Shown here in pieces: positions 17,502 through 27,064 of a DNA stretch of 64,000 bases. The position numbers were made by a program, and so were the translations under genes. Every line of letters starts with the position of its first letter. The first letter of the stretch is position 1. The notes below the pieces were generated by a model. It was not told the DNA's origin and did no database searches. It was given only the letters and a program-made list of their open reading frames with translations. The DNA is from Campylobacter concisus. GTDB taxonomy: Bacteria; Campylobacterota; Campylobacteria; Campylobacterales; Campylobacteraceae. The stretch spans positions 930,001 through 994,000 of the forward strand of contig NZ_CP049264.1 of the NCBI RefSeq assembly GCF_003048875.2, given 5' to 3'.

Positions 17502-20500
17502 TTACAACAGATCAACTTGCACGCCGTCTTGGATCTCGACAAAAACGGTGTGCTTTGAATTTATTGTGTTACCATTGATAACTTCTTGGCGATTAAAGGT
17601 TGCTTTATAGACTTGATTTACCGCGTCACCATCGCTTGTGACATCTACTTTGTTGTACGTATCGCCAACGACGCTATGTTTATTATTTAGCGTGGTGATA
17701 TCTGCTTTTGTGGCTTTTACAAAATCATGCGTAAGCTGCACCAGGTCTTTACTATCGCCTATAACTTTTAGCACGGTATTTACGCTCTCGCTGGCTGCAC
17801 TATTGCTCGCATCTCTTGTATTTCTACTATCTACGATGTCAAAGATGCCATTTGGACTAAATTTTATAGAAACAGCTTGATCTGCACTGCCAAGTTGTAC
17901 TTTTTCAAAGTTATTTATCTTTTTAACATTGTCTAAATTTGAAAAATCAACATCATCAACCACTATAAGCGTATCTACTCCGCCTTTGCCGTCTATCGCC
18001 CTACCCTTGCTATAAACAAAAGCATCATCTAGGTTGCCGCCCTTTACATCGCCTTCTTGTTTTAGATAGATTGGGTCTCCAAAATTTGCCTCGCTATATT
18101 TGCTCGTATTTATCTCGTATGAATTTGTAGTGCCTATCTTTTTTATAAAATCATTTTGAATGAGCGCTTCGACATAGTTGTTACTAAAGAGGCGAGTACC
18201 GCTATGCTCTGATCCTACTAAAGTGTCTATCGGATAAGGTCCACTAGCTGGCGCACTATTTTTTTGCATTATGTATAAAGATAAATTCATCTCGCCAGTT
18301 CCGTCCATATACTCCATATCAAATTTATAAAAGCCAGCCTTATTAAATGTAAAATCCCTGCTCCACCATTGACCATTTTTGCCATATGATACTTCTGTGG
18401 ACGGATTTATAAATGTTGTTGCACTTCCAAATTTTTGTGTATTGCCATTTATGGTTAGCTCTACATAGTTGTGTAGGTCGGCTGCTCTTACTGAGTATGT
18501 CCCAGGAGCATTTACATATATCCAACCATCCATTTTCATGACAAGGTCAGAGCCAACAGGGTTTGACTCTCCAAGCGTGTAGTTGCCAGGCTTGCCTTTT
18601 AATGTGCCATTTGCAAAGCTTATATTTTCTCCCGTGCCAGCAGTCGTATCTACGCCGTTTATAAATTTCTTTGGTGCGTATGGATTAGATGCGTTATACA
18701 AGGCATCACTGCCATATCTACCCACTCTTGCTAGATCTTCTGCATGCATATTGCCCTGATCAGACAGGGTCTTATAGTGCGTCCCAGAGGCAAACTGCAC
18801 AACGTCATATGTAGTAGAGGCACTTGGAGAGTAAATTTTAATATAGTCTTTATAGATGGATTTGCCCCCTCGCTGCGAGTAAACACCAGAATCGCCACCA
18901 ACTCTAGCCCTCCACGATGGATCTACGTAGTTATAAAACCACATATCAGCATCAAGGCCGCTATTGCCGATAAAAGTTACTGTGCTAACAGAGACGTTTC
19001 CTGCGGTGTCGGCATTTTTTATCATGAAATTTGCTCCGGTGCTGTTTGCTGGCAGGGCAAAATTTTCAGAGTAGCTGTGCGTATCATCAAGAGCTGAGCT
19101 TTTATGGACGGAATTTAGCAGATCGTAAAGATCTACTTTGTTTATGGTGTTTTTATTTAGCGTGTTGTTGCCACTAGCATCGGTGCCAACACTACCTGAG
19201 ATATCTACACTAGTTACATGTGAAGTTGCCGTTGGAGTGCCGATCGCATCAGGGGTGGCGTCTAGGTCTACATGAACCATTAGGTCATCATCCTTTGTGT
19301 CATCACTCTTTAAAACGGTCGCTCTTATGTTTGAGTATCTCTCATCTAGCTTTATACCAAGGGCCTCAAAGTCCATATTTACACGCTTATCTGCGCCGAC
19401 TGTTAGATCTATATATGTTTGCCCGCTTGGTAAAATTTTGGCATTGCCATGATCATCCTCAAGTGCTAAACGAAGCTTTGTACCAGGGTCGCGGTCCACG
19501 CCAAATATAATATTTGGCTGTTCGTCATTAGTAAGTGAGATGTTGTACTCTTTTATAGTTTTTGTCTCATCATCAAAATTATTTTTCTGGATAACCTTCT
19601 CGTAGTCCTCTACCCTAAGGTATTTAGCGATATTTATAGCTCCGCCATCTATCTGCGTGGCAAGCTTGACGTCATCTATGTAGCTTAAAATTCCAAAGTC
19701 AAAGAGTCTGCCGCGAACGCCATCAGTTGTGGTGACCTCGTTTGGTGTCGTGATAGTAGCTCTAACAGGCGTAGAGTGATCGACCGAGATAGGGACATTT
19801 GGTATGCTAAATTTACCATCCACGATAGGAAGTGGTGCTGAGCCGTCACTTGGCAAGGCGGTTAGTCCATCGTCGCTTATTGTGTATTTAACCGTTGTAG
19901 TTACAGCTGGTATGGTCGGAGTTGAGATAGTGACGCTTACATTGCTTCCTGGTTTTGCGTTGCTAGGTACGTAGATATCAAGGTCGCTTTGGGTTGATGG
20001 TGAGCCAGAAGGGGTTGTGATGCTATCAATTAGCCCGTCTCCGTCATTATCCCTTGCAAACTGCACCTTTATGCTGTTATCTACGGTGATCTCGTCTGTG
20101 ACTGGGTCTGCTTTGTTGCCAGCTTTGTCGGTAAATGTGGTCGTGAAATTTGTCGTAACGCCATAAAGTTTTGTCGTGGTCTCTATGGTGCCATTATTTA
20201 CACTAATAGCTACACCATCATCTCTTGTGGCACTATATGTGCCGGATGCGTTTTGAGAAATTTTAATGGTTATCTTATCTGTTTTGCCGTCGCTTCCTGC
20301 GATATCTATCTCAAATTTATCGCCATCTCTTGCGTCGTTTGGAATTTTCATCTTTATAGAGGTCTTCACGCCATCAGGACTAAAGCCACTCTCTTTACTA
20401 GTTAGCACGCCGTCTTTATCGCTATCTTTTGCAAACTGCACGTGCGGAGACCTAACAGGTGCGACCGTATCGCTTGAAATTTCACTCACACTTGAAGCTT

Positions 20501-22202
20501 TTAAAGCTCCAGTCGTGCCATCAATGATCGTCGTGCTTAGCTTTTTTCTGCTTGGATCAGTTGAGCTCGTAGGGTCAGTAACTGTGATCTTGCCATTTTG
20601 GATAGAGATAGTCTCGCTACCTCCATCAAGCGTGGCAGTAAGTCCGTCAGGTGCGATAGTATAGGTCTTTGTGACGCTTGTTGGTGTGCTAGCTGGGTCA
20701 TCGACCTTTATGCGGATCTTGTCGCCAACTGCGGCGTTGTTTGGCACATAGATATCGATAAGCGACGCCGTGCCACCACTTTTAGCTAGTTCGGCTGCAT
20801 TTATAATGCCGTCTTTGTTCTCATCAAGGGTAAAAACGGCGATCGGATCGTTATTATTTGCGATAGTTATCGTATCTGTCGCACCTGGGTTGCCTGACTT
20901 GCTTATCATTTGGATATTTACATTTGTTGGCATTGATGATGAAATTTTAACAGCACTTGCCACGTTAAAGCCAACATTTCCGCCGCTCTCACTTGTGAGT
21001 GGATAGCTCTCGCCACTATCTTTATCCACAAGCGTGCCACTAGATGTTTTAACAAGCGTCTTTTCATGCAAAGTGCCGTCTGGATCAGTAGTAGTGAGCT
21101 TTATCTTGTTGCCTATTTTCATATTTGGTGATAAAACGATCTTCGCATCGTCACTTGGCGTACTGCTGGCTGGATTAAAGCCATTTTCGCTAGCATCTAT
21201 CACGCCATCGCCGTTTAGGTCTTTTCCTAAAACCACCTTTGTAAAGCTAAGAGCTGGCGTAACAGTATCAACGCTTGCGGCTGCCTTTGCTGGAGCTGAG
21301 CTAGCGCCATTTGCTAGTGTAATGCTAGAGCTTACATTAAACGGGGCATTTGGCGTGATAGCAACGCTTGGGATGATAAATTCTTTTTGATCTGGATTTG
21401 TTGCATTTGGCGTGATAGGCAAAATTTCGCTTGGATTGTTTTCATTTATCACGCTTGTGCCTGCAGGATCTACTTTGTAAGAAAGTGTGGTTTTTACGCC
21501 GTTATTTACAACTTCTAGCGTCACTTTGTCGCCTGGCTTGAAGTCATTGTTAAAAGCAACAGCCATGCTTGTGTGATTAGGATCGCCGCCTGCTTCTGCG
21601 ATATTGATATAACCATCGCCGTCAAGGTCTTTTAAAAGTGAAATGCTAGGCGCTGGTATAGCTGGAGCGCTCTCTTTTTGCTCAACCACTACTGGCGCTG
21701 CTCCACTAATAGAACTAACTGGCATTGCTGGCTCGCTTGAGATAATGGCTGGCAGTTCTAGCGTACCACCGTCAAACCAAACTACGTTTGAGATGTGCCC
21801 TTGCGTGTCAAAATTTGATCCATTTATGCTTGCTGCGTCGCTACCATGACTTGAGCCATGAGAGTGGTGGCTAGAGCCTTGAGCGCTTTCGTCGCTGCTT
21901 TTACTACTAGACTCTTCGCTCTCGCCAAAAATCCTTCTCTTGTCTTCTTCTACTTGCGCTTCATTGCCTTGGGCGTCAAATTTTGCATTTGATAGCTCTT
22001 TTGTGATGATGATAGTTTGTGGTTCAAGTAGCGTGATAGGCGCAGCGTGGTCGAAATTTACAACGATAGTGTCGTTGCTGCTTTGCGTGATGATCTCATC
22101 GCCCAAAAATATCTCGTCGCCCTGCTTTAGCAAGATCAACTTTCCGTTTCGTTTTACAAAAACTTTTCCACTTATCTTTGCGACGACACCAACGCTTTGC
22201 AT
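17502..22202 (-). CDS. Giant retention-module, Ig-like repeat and PA14-domain surface protein
   Basis: A 1566-aa protein with no N-terminal signal peptide. Residues 1-75 (VGVVAKISGKVFVKRNG, LLKQGDEIFLGDEI) resemble the retention module of LapA-type type I-secreted adhesins. A Ser/His-rich stretch follows (about 97-120). Five units of about 130 aa each open with a calcium-loop-like motif: DLDGDGYIN 192, DLNGDGVID 328, DENKDGIIN 460, DSDKDGVLT 593, DNDGDGLID 718. Residues ~1080-1315 look like a PA14 domain (DGWIYVNAPGTYSVRA, NKAGFYKFDMEYMDGTGEM). The C terminus has GKGGVDTLIV and INNFEKVQLG, as in type I secretion targets. No ABC exporter or LapD/LapG gene is in the window. A surface adhesin is the likely role; the ligand is unknown. 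Confidence 0.8.
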   Translation of the reverse strand: MQSVGVVAKISGKVFVKRNGKLILLKQGDEIFLGDEIITQSSNDTIVVNFDHAAPITLLEPQTIIITKELSNAKFDAQGNEAQVEEDKRRIFGESEESSSKSSDESAQGSSHHSHGSSHGSDAASINGSNFDTQGHISNVVWFDGGTLELPAIISSEPAMPVSSISGAAPVVVEQKESAPAIPAPSISLLKDLDGDGYINIAEAGGDPNHTSMAVAFNNDFKPGDKVTLEVVNNGVKTTLSYKVDPAGTSVINENNPSEILPITPNATNPDQKEFIIPSVAITPNAPFNVSSSITLANGASSAPAKAAASVDTVTPALSFTKVVLGKDLNGDGVIDASENGFNPASSTPSDDAKIVLSPNMKIGNKIKLTTTDPDGTLHEKTLVKTSSGTLVDKDSGESYPLTSESGGNVGFNVASAVKISSSMPTNVNIQMISKSGNPGATDTITIANNNDPIAVFTLDENKDGIINAAELAKSGGTASLIDIYVPNNAAVGDKIRIKVDDPASTPTSVTKTYTIAPDGLTATLDGGSETISIQNGKITVTDPTSSTDPSRKKLSTTIIDGTTGALKASSVSEISSDTVAPVRSPHVQFAKDSDKDGVLTSKESGFSPDGVKTSIKMKIPNDARDGDKFEIDIAGSDGKTDKITIKISQNASGTYSATRDDGVAISVNNGTIETTTKLYGVTTNFTTTFTDKAGNKADPVTDEITVDNSIKVQFARDNDGDGLIDSITTPSGSPSTQSDLDIYVPSNAKPGSNVSVTISTPTIPAVTTTVKYTISDDGLTALPSDGSAPLPIVDGKFSIPNVPISVDHSTPVRATITTPNEVTTTDGVRGRLFDFGILSYIDDVKLATQIDGGAINIAKYLRVEDYEKVIQKNNFDDETKTIKEYNISLTNDEQPNIIFGVDRDPGTKLRLALEDDHGNAKILPSGQTYIDLTVGADKRVNMDFEALGIKLDERYSNIRATVLKSDDTKDDDLMVHVDLDATPDAIGTPTATSHVTSVDISGSVGTDASGNNTLNKNTINKVDLYDLLNSVHKSSALDDTHSYSENFALPANSTGANFMIKNADTAGNVSVSTVTFIGNSGLDADMWFYNYVDPSWRARVGGDSGVYSQRGGKSIYKDYIKIYSPSASTTYDVVQFASGTHYKTLSDQGNMHAEDLARVGRYGSDALYNASNPYAPKKFINGVDTTAGTGENISFANGTLKGKPGNYTLGESNPVGSDLVMKMDGWIYVNAPGTYSVRAADLHNYVELTINGNTQKFGSATTFINPSTEVSYGKNGQWWSRDFTFNKAGFYKFDMEYMDGTGEMNLSLYIMQKNSAPASGPYPIDTLVGSEHSGTRLFSNNYVEALIQNDFIKKIGTTNSYEINTSKYSEANFGDPIYLKQEGDVKGGNLDDAFVYSKGRAIDGKGGVDTLIVVDDVDFSNLDNVKKINNFEKVQLGSADQAVSIKFSPNGIFDIVDSRNTRDASNSAASESVNTVLKVIGDSKDLVQLTHDFVKATKADITTLNNKHSVVGDTYNKVDVTSDGDAVNQVYKATFNRQEVINGNTINSKHTVFVEIQDGVQVDLL

Positions 22203-22252
22203 CTTTCATCCTTTAAATTTAAAACTAAAACATCCATTTAAATTTTCACGCG

Positions 22253-22258
22253 ATTATA
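22253..22258 (-). promoter_or_regulatory. Likely -10 box of the giant surface-protein gene
   Basis: TATAAT on the minus strand lies 50 bp before the ATG at 22202, with AAAGGAT as ribosome binding site about 5 nt before the start. The upstream sequence is T-rich without a clear -35 box, as is usual in Campylobacter. Confidence 0.5.
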
Positions 22259-22495
22259 GCCAAAAGTATTACAAAATAAATAAAGTAATTTTATATAAAA
22301 AATTGTCATTTTACCGCTCTTTTTTGTATCTAAAACTTAGTGTGATTGCCTGATGATACGCTATTTTTACAATTATATAAAAGAGCAAATTTAAATAAAT
22401 TTTAGCAGTAAGAAAATTTCTATATCACAAAGTAAATTTTAAAACTATTTTGTTATCAAATTTTATTTATTTTGAAAAATTTATGTTTGAAATTT

Positions 22496-22515
22496 CCCAC
22501 GCCAAAAGACGTGGG
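22496..22515 (-). terminator. Probable terminator hairpin after mfrE
   Basis: CCCACG and CGTGGG (6 bp, 8-nt loop) lie 8 bp past the mfrE stop; flanking AAATTT words can extend the stem. Only short T runs follow, so the call rests on the GC-rich stem and position. Confidence 0.5.
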
Positions 22516-22522
22516 ATAAAAT

Positions 22523-23380
22523 TTACGCTATCTTGCTAGCGTCGATGATGTTTAGATCAAGACCTAAGTCTTCCACAGATAGGCCAAGTGCAAGACCTAC
22601 AAGCTGAGAGAGGTGGATGATAGGTTTTCTAACATCTGAGTGGTTCTCATCTTGATATCTCTCTTGATAGATGTCAAGTTGCATTTGGCAAAGTGGGCAT
22701 GGAGTGACAACTACGTCTGCGCCATTTTGATCAGCGTTATTTACGATCTGGCTTGACATTTTTCTTACTGATTTTCCAGCTGGATAGCTAGCGTGGAAGC
22801 CGCAGCAGTCAAGTCTTTTCTCAAATGGCACGATAGTAGCACCAAGTGCGCTTACAACAGTTTCAAAGCTCTTTGGATTTACTGAGCTTTCTTTGTTATG
22901 TAGATCTTTTTCAGGTCTTAGGCTGTGGCAGCCGTAAAATAGCGCTACTTTTAGACCGCTAAGTGGTTTAACAACCTTTGCTCTTAGCGTATCGACATTT
23001 TGGTAAAGCTCCCAAAGAAGGCTTGTTACCTCAGATGTACCGTTATATTTCATATTGCCTTCAGCTAAAAATGTATTTATACGATCTTTTGCACCCTTGT
23101 CAAGCGTGCTTTTAGCCCTTGTTAGAGTTAGCATACAAGTTGAGCATGTCGTAAGCATCGGCATATTCATCTGCTCTGCAAGCGCTATATTTCTAGCATT
23201 TGCTACAAGTGCAGCCATAGGATCGACGTCTTGTGCTTGTTGAGCACCACAGCAGCTCCAGCCCTTTATCTCGTGAAGCTTCCAGCCAAGTACTGGAGCG
23301 ATGGCCTCAAGCGACATCTTAGCCTCTTTAGCTGCTTGAGTGAGTACGCATCCTGGGAAAAAAGCGAATTCATTTTGCAT
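22523..23380 (-). CDS. mfrE: Methylmenaquinol:fumarate reductase subunit E (CCG-domain protein)
   Basis: This 285-aa protein has two cysteine-rich CCG domains like HdrB of heterodisulfide reductase: FPGC...GWSCCGAQQ with Cys43-Cys44, and YGCH...RLDCCGFHA...PCPLCQ. In Campylobacter and Wolinella the subunit, formerly SdhC or SdhE, anchors the MfrAB catalytic pair at the periplasmic face and passes electrons from methylmenaquinol. It has no obvious membrane helix. It is the third gene of mfrABE, 2 nt after mfrB. Confidence 0.9.
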   Translation of the reverse strand: MQNEFAFFPGCVLTQAAKEAKMSLEAIAPVLGWKLHEIKGWSCCGAQQAQDVDPMAALVANARNIALAEQMNMPMLTTCSTCMLTLTRAKSTLDKGAKDRINTFLAEGNMKYNGTSEVTSLLWELYQNVDTLRAKVVKPLSGLKVALFYGCHSLRPEKDLHNKESSVNPKSFETVVSALGATIVPFEKRLDCCGFHASYPAGKSVRKMSSQIVNNADQNGADVVVTPCPLCQMQLDIYQERYQDENHSDVRKPIIHLSQLVGLALGLSVEDLGLDLNIIDASKIA

Positions 23381-23382
23381 AA

Positions 23383-24348
23383 TTACTCCTTACTAGCAGC
23401 TTTGCGAGCCGCATTTATCATTTTTACTAGATCGTCATGACCTTCTATGTCTTCTTCGCCAAATACATGAAGCGGATTCATCTTGCCAGCAAGCATTAAG
23501 TTTGCAGCGATGTCTAGTTTGCCCATATTTTTGATAACGCCTTCTGAACGAAGTGCAAGTCTAACCTCATTTAGTCTGCCTGAGCCTTCAACTAGATCAG
23601 TCAAAAACGCCTCAGCGTGATCTGGTCCCATGCCCTCATTAAAGCCTTTTTGTATAGCCATGATGCGAAGATCAGTTATGTCGCCGCATGCGCTTATGCC
23701 TTTTGGACAGCGATCAGCACACTCTTGGCATTTTACACACATCCAAAGGCCATTATCGATAGCTGGTTTTAGGTGTGGCATAGGATCTTTGCTACGTGAG
23801 TCAAAGGCAGCTCTATAAGCATGAACAAATACAAATGGCTGCATATAATCACTCGCGTCTGCTTCAAGTTTATTACACTCGCTAGCGCATGCACCGCAAA
23901 GTATGCAGTCCCATTCAAGTGCGACTTTGTCGTACTCTTTTTGGCTTTGCTTACAGCCTTTTGCAGCGCTAAATTCTGGCTTAGCAGTGATGCTTGGTTT
24001 GATCTTGCGTAAATTTTCGATACTTGGCTCCCAATCCACCATAAGATCTGAAATAACCTTAAAATTTCCAAGTGGTGAAATTCTAATAGTATCTGGATTG
24101 CCATACTCAGCCAAAAGCTCGTTCATCTTTGTATCGCAAGCTAGATATGAGTGACCATTTACTCTAACAGCGCACGCACCGCATATCGCTGAGCGGCAAG
24201 ATGCTGTGAAATTTAACGTCGCATCCTTTTTTTGTTTGATGTTAAAAAGCACCGTTAAAAGAGTTTTGCCTTTGATCTCTTCATTTGTTAGCTCATAAGT
24301 TGATTCATATTTTTTAGTTCCGTCAAAACGGTCGATAATAATTTTCAT
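23383..24348 (-). CDS. mfrB: Methylmenaquinol:fumarate reductase iron-sulfur subunit
   Basis: A 321-aa iron-sulfur protein of the succinate dehydrogenase/fumarate reductase class. The [2Fe-2S] ligands are in CRSAICGACAVRV with LACDTK; the ferredoxin part has CILCGACASEC and CVKCQECADRCPKG for the [4Fe-4S]/[3Fe-4S] centres. It carries electrons between MfrE and the FAD of MfrA. It lacks its own signal peptide and is presumably carried across the membrane with Tat-signal-bearing MfrA. It lies 9 nt after mfrA. Confidence 0.93.
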   Translation of the reverse strand: MKIIIDRFDGTKKYESTYELTNEEIKGKTLLTVLFNIKQKKDATLNFTASCRSAICGACAVRVNGHSYLACDTKMNELLAEYGNPDTIRISPLGNFKVISDLMVDWEPSIENLRKIKPSITAKPEFSAAKGCKQSQKEYDKVALEWDCILCGACASECNKLEADASDYMQPFVFVHAYRAAFDSRSKDPMPHLKPAIDNGLWMCVKCQECADRCPKGISACGDITDLRIMAIQKGFNEGMGPDHAEAFLTDLVEGSGRLNEVRLALRSEGVIKNMGKLDIAANLMLAGKMNPLHVFGEEDIEGHDDLVKMINAARKAASKE

Positions 24349-24357
24349 CCTAGCTCC

Positions 24358-26196
24358 TTACTCTGGCTTCTTGCCGTCAAGTGAAAATATGCCTGTCACA
24401 ACGTCTTTGTAGCTAAGTTCAAGCTTGCCGTCTTTTAGTGTGACTATGCTGTGTTTTAAGAAATTTACATCATCTCTTTTTGGATAGTCCTCTCTTGTGT
24501 GAGCACCACGGCTCTCAAGACGATTTTGCGCTGCAAGACATGCTGCACGAGAAAGAAGTATAAGGTTGCCAAGCTCGACATAGTCAGTAAATGCTGTGTT
24601 CATGACTGGGTTTTGATTTGGCACTTTAAGGGTGTCATATTTTGCTTGGATAGCTTCTAGGTTTTTAGAGAGTTGGTCTAGTTTAGCACCAGTTCTAAAG
24701 ATACCCATTAGATCCCAGTTATTTTTACCAAGCTCTTCACGAAGTGCGTACATATCATTTACGCCGCCCTCACCTGTTGCTATAGCTTTAAATTTATCTT
24801 GCCACATTTTTGCTAGCTCAGAAGTTTTCTTACCGCTTGCAAATTTTGCATTTTGAGCGTAAGCACCAGCACCTTTGCCAGCTAGATCGCCAGTTACAAC
24901 TGCGTCAGTTAGGCTATTACCGCCAAGGCGGTTTGCACCGTGGATAGATACGCATGAAGCCTCACCACCTACATAAATTCCAGGGATTTTTGTGCTCATA
25001 TCATCAAATTTAGCTACCTCTATGCCACCCATTGAGTAGTGAGCTGTTGGGCGGATAGGCACTGGTTGCTCGATAAGGTCGATATCTTGGAAAAGCATCG
25101 CAGTGTGGCGAATTTTTGGAAGCTTTTTCATGATAGTATCTTTGCCAAGGTGACGAACATCGCAAAGTACATAAGCGCTCATACCCTCGCCAAAGCCTCT
25201 ACCCTCGCGAATTTCTGTCTCGATCGCACGAGCGACGACGTCACGAGGAGCTAGCTCCATCTTTTCGTGATAGTTTTTCATAAAGCGCTCGCCCTTGTTG
25301 TTTAGCAAGTAACCACCCTCGCCACGAGCTGCTTCTGTGATTAGCGTGCCGCCATTTTGAACGCCAGTTGGGTGAAACTGAAGCATCTCAGGGTCTTCAA
25401 AACCAAGACCTACTTTAAGCGCAGCAGCGATGCCATCGCCTGTTGCTATAAATGGAACTGATGTGCGGTTATAGAAAATTCTAGTGTATCCGCCAGTTGC
25501 AATGACTAGAGATTTGCAAAGAACTGGGTAAATTTGACCATCTTGGATGTTGCGAAGAACGACGCCTTCAACCTTACCATCCTCAAGACCGATCTCAAGT
25601 AGCTCGTGATCCATTAGAAATTTAACGCCAGCTGTGATAGCGTCGTCAAGACAGGCGTGCATCAAAACGTGACCAGTTTTATCAGCTGCGTAGTTACAAC
25701 GTTTTTTGCTAGCGCCACCCATGAAACGAAATGCCACGTCGCCGTTATCTTTACGAGAAAAGAGCATGCCGTTGTAATCTAACTCGTGGATGACTGCGCC
25801 TGCTGCCTCGCAAAATTTCACAACTGCATCTTGATCAGCAAGATAAGCTGCACCTTTTACGGTGTCATACGCGTGAAGCTTGAAGCTGTCGCCGTTACTA
25901 AAGTCAGTAACGCCGTTTATACCACCCTCTGCCATACAGGTCGCGTTACGTGATGACATCATCTTTGTAGCGACAACGACGGTTGAGTTTGGATATTGCT
26001 TGCGAACGGCTGTTGCTGCACGAAGTCCAGCACCGCCAGAGCCGATTATTAGCACATCAACAGATGGCAAGCCATTTTCATTGCCCTTTGGTAACTCGCC
26101 AGCAAAAACATTGGTCGCACCAGCTGTTGTAGCTAGCGCACCTACGCTGATACAGGCGCTTTGTAGAAATTCTCTTCTGGTAAATTTTTCACTCAT
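24358..26196 (-). CDS. mfrA: Methylmenaquinol:fumarate reductase flavoprotein, Tat-exported
   Basis: The 612-aa flavoprotein begins with a twin-arginine signal (TRREFLQSACISVGALA) ending near VFAGEL, which marks the periplasmic Mfr enzyme and separates it from cytoplasmic FrdA/SdhA. The FAD loop is VLIIGSGGAGLRAA; HPTGVQNGGTLITEAARGEGG and RPTAHYSMGGIEV carry substrate and FAD residues. The enzyme reduces fumarate (and, in C. jejuni, mesaconate and crotonate). Family assignment rests on the Tat signal plus the mfrB-mfrE neighbours. AGGAAG precedes the ATG. Confidence 0.93.
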   Translation of the reverse strand: MSEKFTRREFLQSACISVGALATTAGATNVFAGELPKGNENGLPSVDVLIIGSGGAGLRAATAVRKQYPNSTVVVATKMMSSRNATCMAEGGINGVTDFSNGDSFKLHAYDTVKGAAYLADQDAVVKFCEAAGAVIHELDYNGMLFSRKDNGDVAFRFMGGASKKRCNYAADKTGHVLMHACLDDAITAGVKFLMDHELLEIGLEDGKVEGVVLRNIQDGQIYPVLCKSLVIATGGYTRIFYNRTSVPFIATGDGIAAALKVGLGFEDPEMLQFHPTGVQNGGTLITEAARGEGGYLLNNKGERFMKNYHEKMELAPRDVVARAIETEIREGRGFGEGMSAYVLCDVRHLGKDTIMKKLPKIRHTAMLFQDIDLIEQPVPIRPTAHYSMGGIEVAKFDDMSTKIPGIYVGGEASCVSIHGANRLGGNSLTDAVVTGDLAGKGAGAYAQNAKFASGKKTSELAKMWQDKFKAIATGEGGVNDMYALREELGKNNWDLMGIFRTGAKLDQLSKNLEAIQAKYDTLKVPNQNPVMNTAFTDYVELGNLILLSRAACLAAQNRLESRGAHTREDYPKRDDVNFLKHSIVTLKDGKLELSYKDVVTGIFSLDGKKPE

Positions 26197-26631
26197 TGAT
26201 AACTTCCTATTTTAATAAGTTTATTAGCGTCAAAAAACGCACCGCCAGTTCATTTCTTAATATTTTTTAAAATAACTATATTAATAAAAAAATTAATAAT
26301 GAAACTTTACATAAAATTTACTTAAAAGAAACATAAAGATTTATTTTAGGTTATATAGTGAGATTTAATAGCTAAAATCATTTAGTAAAAAACCATTTTA
26401 TCGTATTTGTAGCTACTACTTATAAATTTATTATTTCGATAAAGATAAAAAAATAATATTATCTCGCAATATATTAATAAAAAAAATAGATAAGATGTTA
26501 TAAAATAGCCAATTTTACGCATCTTTGAGGATATTACTTAAAATTAAATAAATAATTAAAACTAATAAATTTAAATGGGATAAAAATCGTATGATTATCA
26601 AAAATCATATAAATTTGTAAATTTTTGATAG
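26197..26631. other. 435-bp AT-rich intergenic region
   Basis: Lies between the mfrA start and the 3' end of a hypothetical gene, so it should carry the mfrABE promoter. Long A/T runs give many weak -10-like words and no single convincing one. A 7-bp hairpin lies at 26590-26609. No coding frame is supported. Confidence 0.45.
26590..26609 (-). terminator. Possible terminator of the 140-aa hypothetical gene
   Basis: TATGATT and AATCATA pair over 7 bp around a 6-nt loop, 23 bp after the stop codon of the minus-strand gene, and in that direction the stem is followed by CGATTTTTAT. The stem is AT-rich and weak. Confidence 0.4.
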
Positions 26632-27054
26632 CTAGAGAGTAAAATAATAGATAGCCCCATAGTGTCTGACTGAGAAAATGAAGCTTAAATTTATATCAAA
26701 TATCTCAATGTCATCAAGTGACGGATACCAGACATCGCTAAAAAATTTAGAAAGGTCATCAAAATGCAAAATATCAATGTTCTCAAATTTATTAAAATTT
26801 ATGCAAATTTCATTTGGCGTGGCGATGTTAAGCTTGCTAAAAACGGCTTTTATATCAAAATTTGCTTCGTCTGCATTAAAGCCATCAAGCCTGCTAAATT
26901 TATCCATCTTAAAAAACTCATCTATATCATCTAGGCTAAATTTATGAAGTAAATTTTCTCTTATCTTTATGCACTCACCAGCCGGCAAGCTCCTAACGAT
27001 CGGCATCTCAAAGCCATATTCTTTGCGGAAATTTTCTAGTTTTATCTGATCCAT
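26632..27054 (-). CDS. Hypothetical protein, 140 aa
   Basis: A soluble acidic protein (many Asp/Glu/Phe) with no signal peptide or membrane helix. I do not recognise a family. It begins MDQIKLENFRKEYGFEMP and contains repeated short hydrophobic/acidic stretches such as FNKFENIDILHFDDLSKF. It follows oorC by 40 bp, separated by a 26-bp perfect palindrome, and no good Shine-Dalgarno precedes the ATG. Codon style resembles the neighbours. Confidence 0.55.
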   Translation of the reverse strand: MDQIKLENFRKEYGFEMPIVRSLPAGECIKIRENLLHKFSLDDIDEFFKMDKFSRLDGFNADEANFDIKAVFSKLNIATPNEICINFNKFENIDILHFDDLSKFFSDVWYPSLDDIEIFDINLSFIFSVRHYGAIYYFTL

Positions 27055-27064
27055 TTTGGGAGGT

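Larger units (their letters stand above)
22203..22522. other. 320-bp intergenic region
   Basis: Very AT-rich. It holds the leader and promoter of the giant surface-protein gene on one side and a hairpin just after mfrE on the other. No gene-like frame is seen. Confidence 0.5.

Noticed and set aside
20000-22000. Possible CRISPR or tandem DNA repeat in the giant gene
   Set aside because: The repeats are at protein level only (about 130 residues, diverged); there are no short identical DNA repeats with regular spacers.
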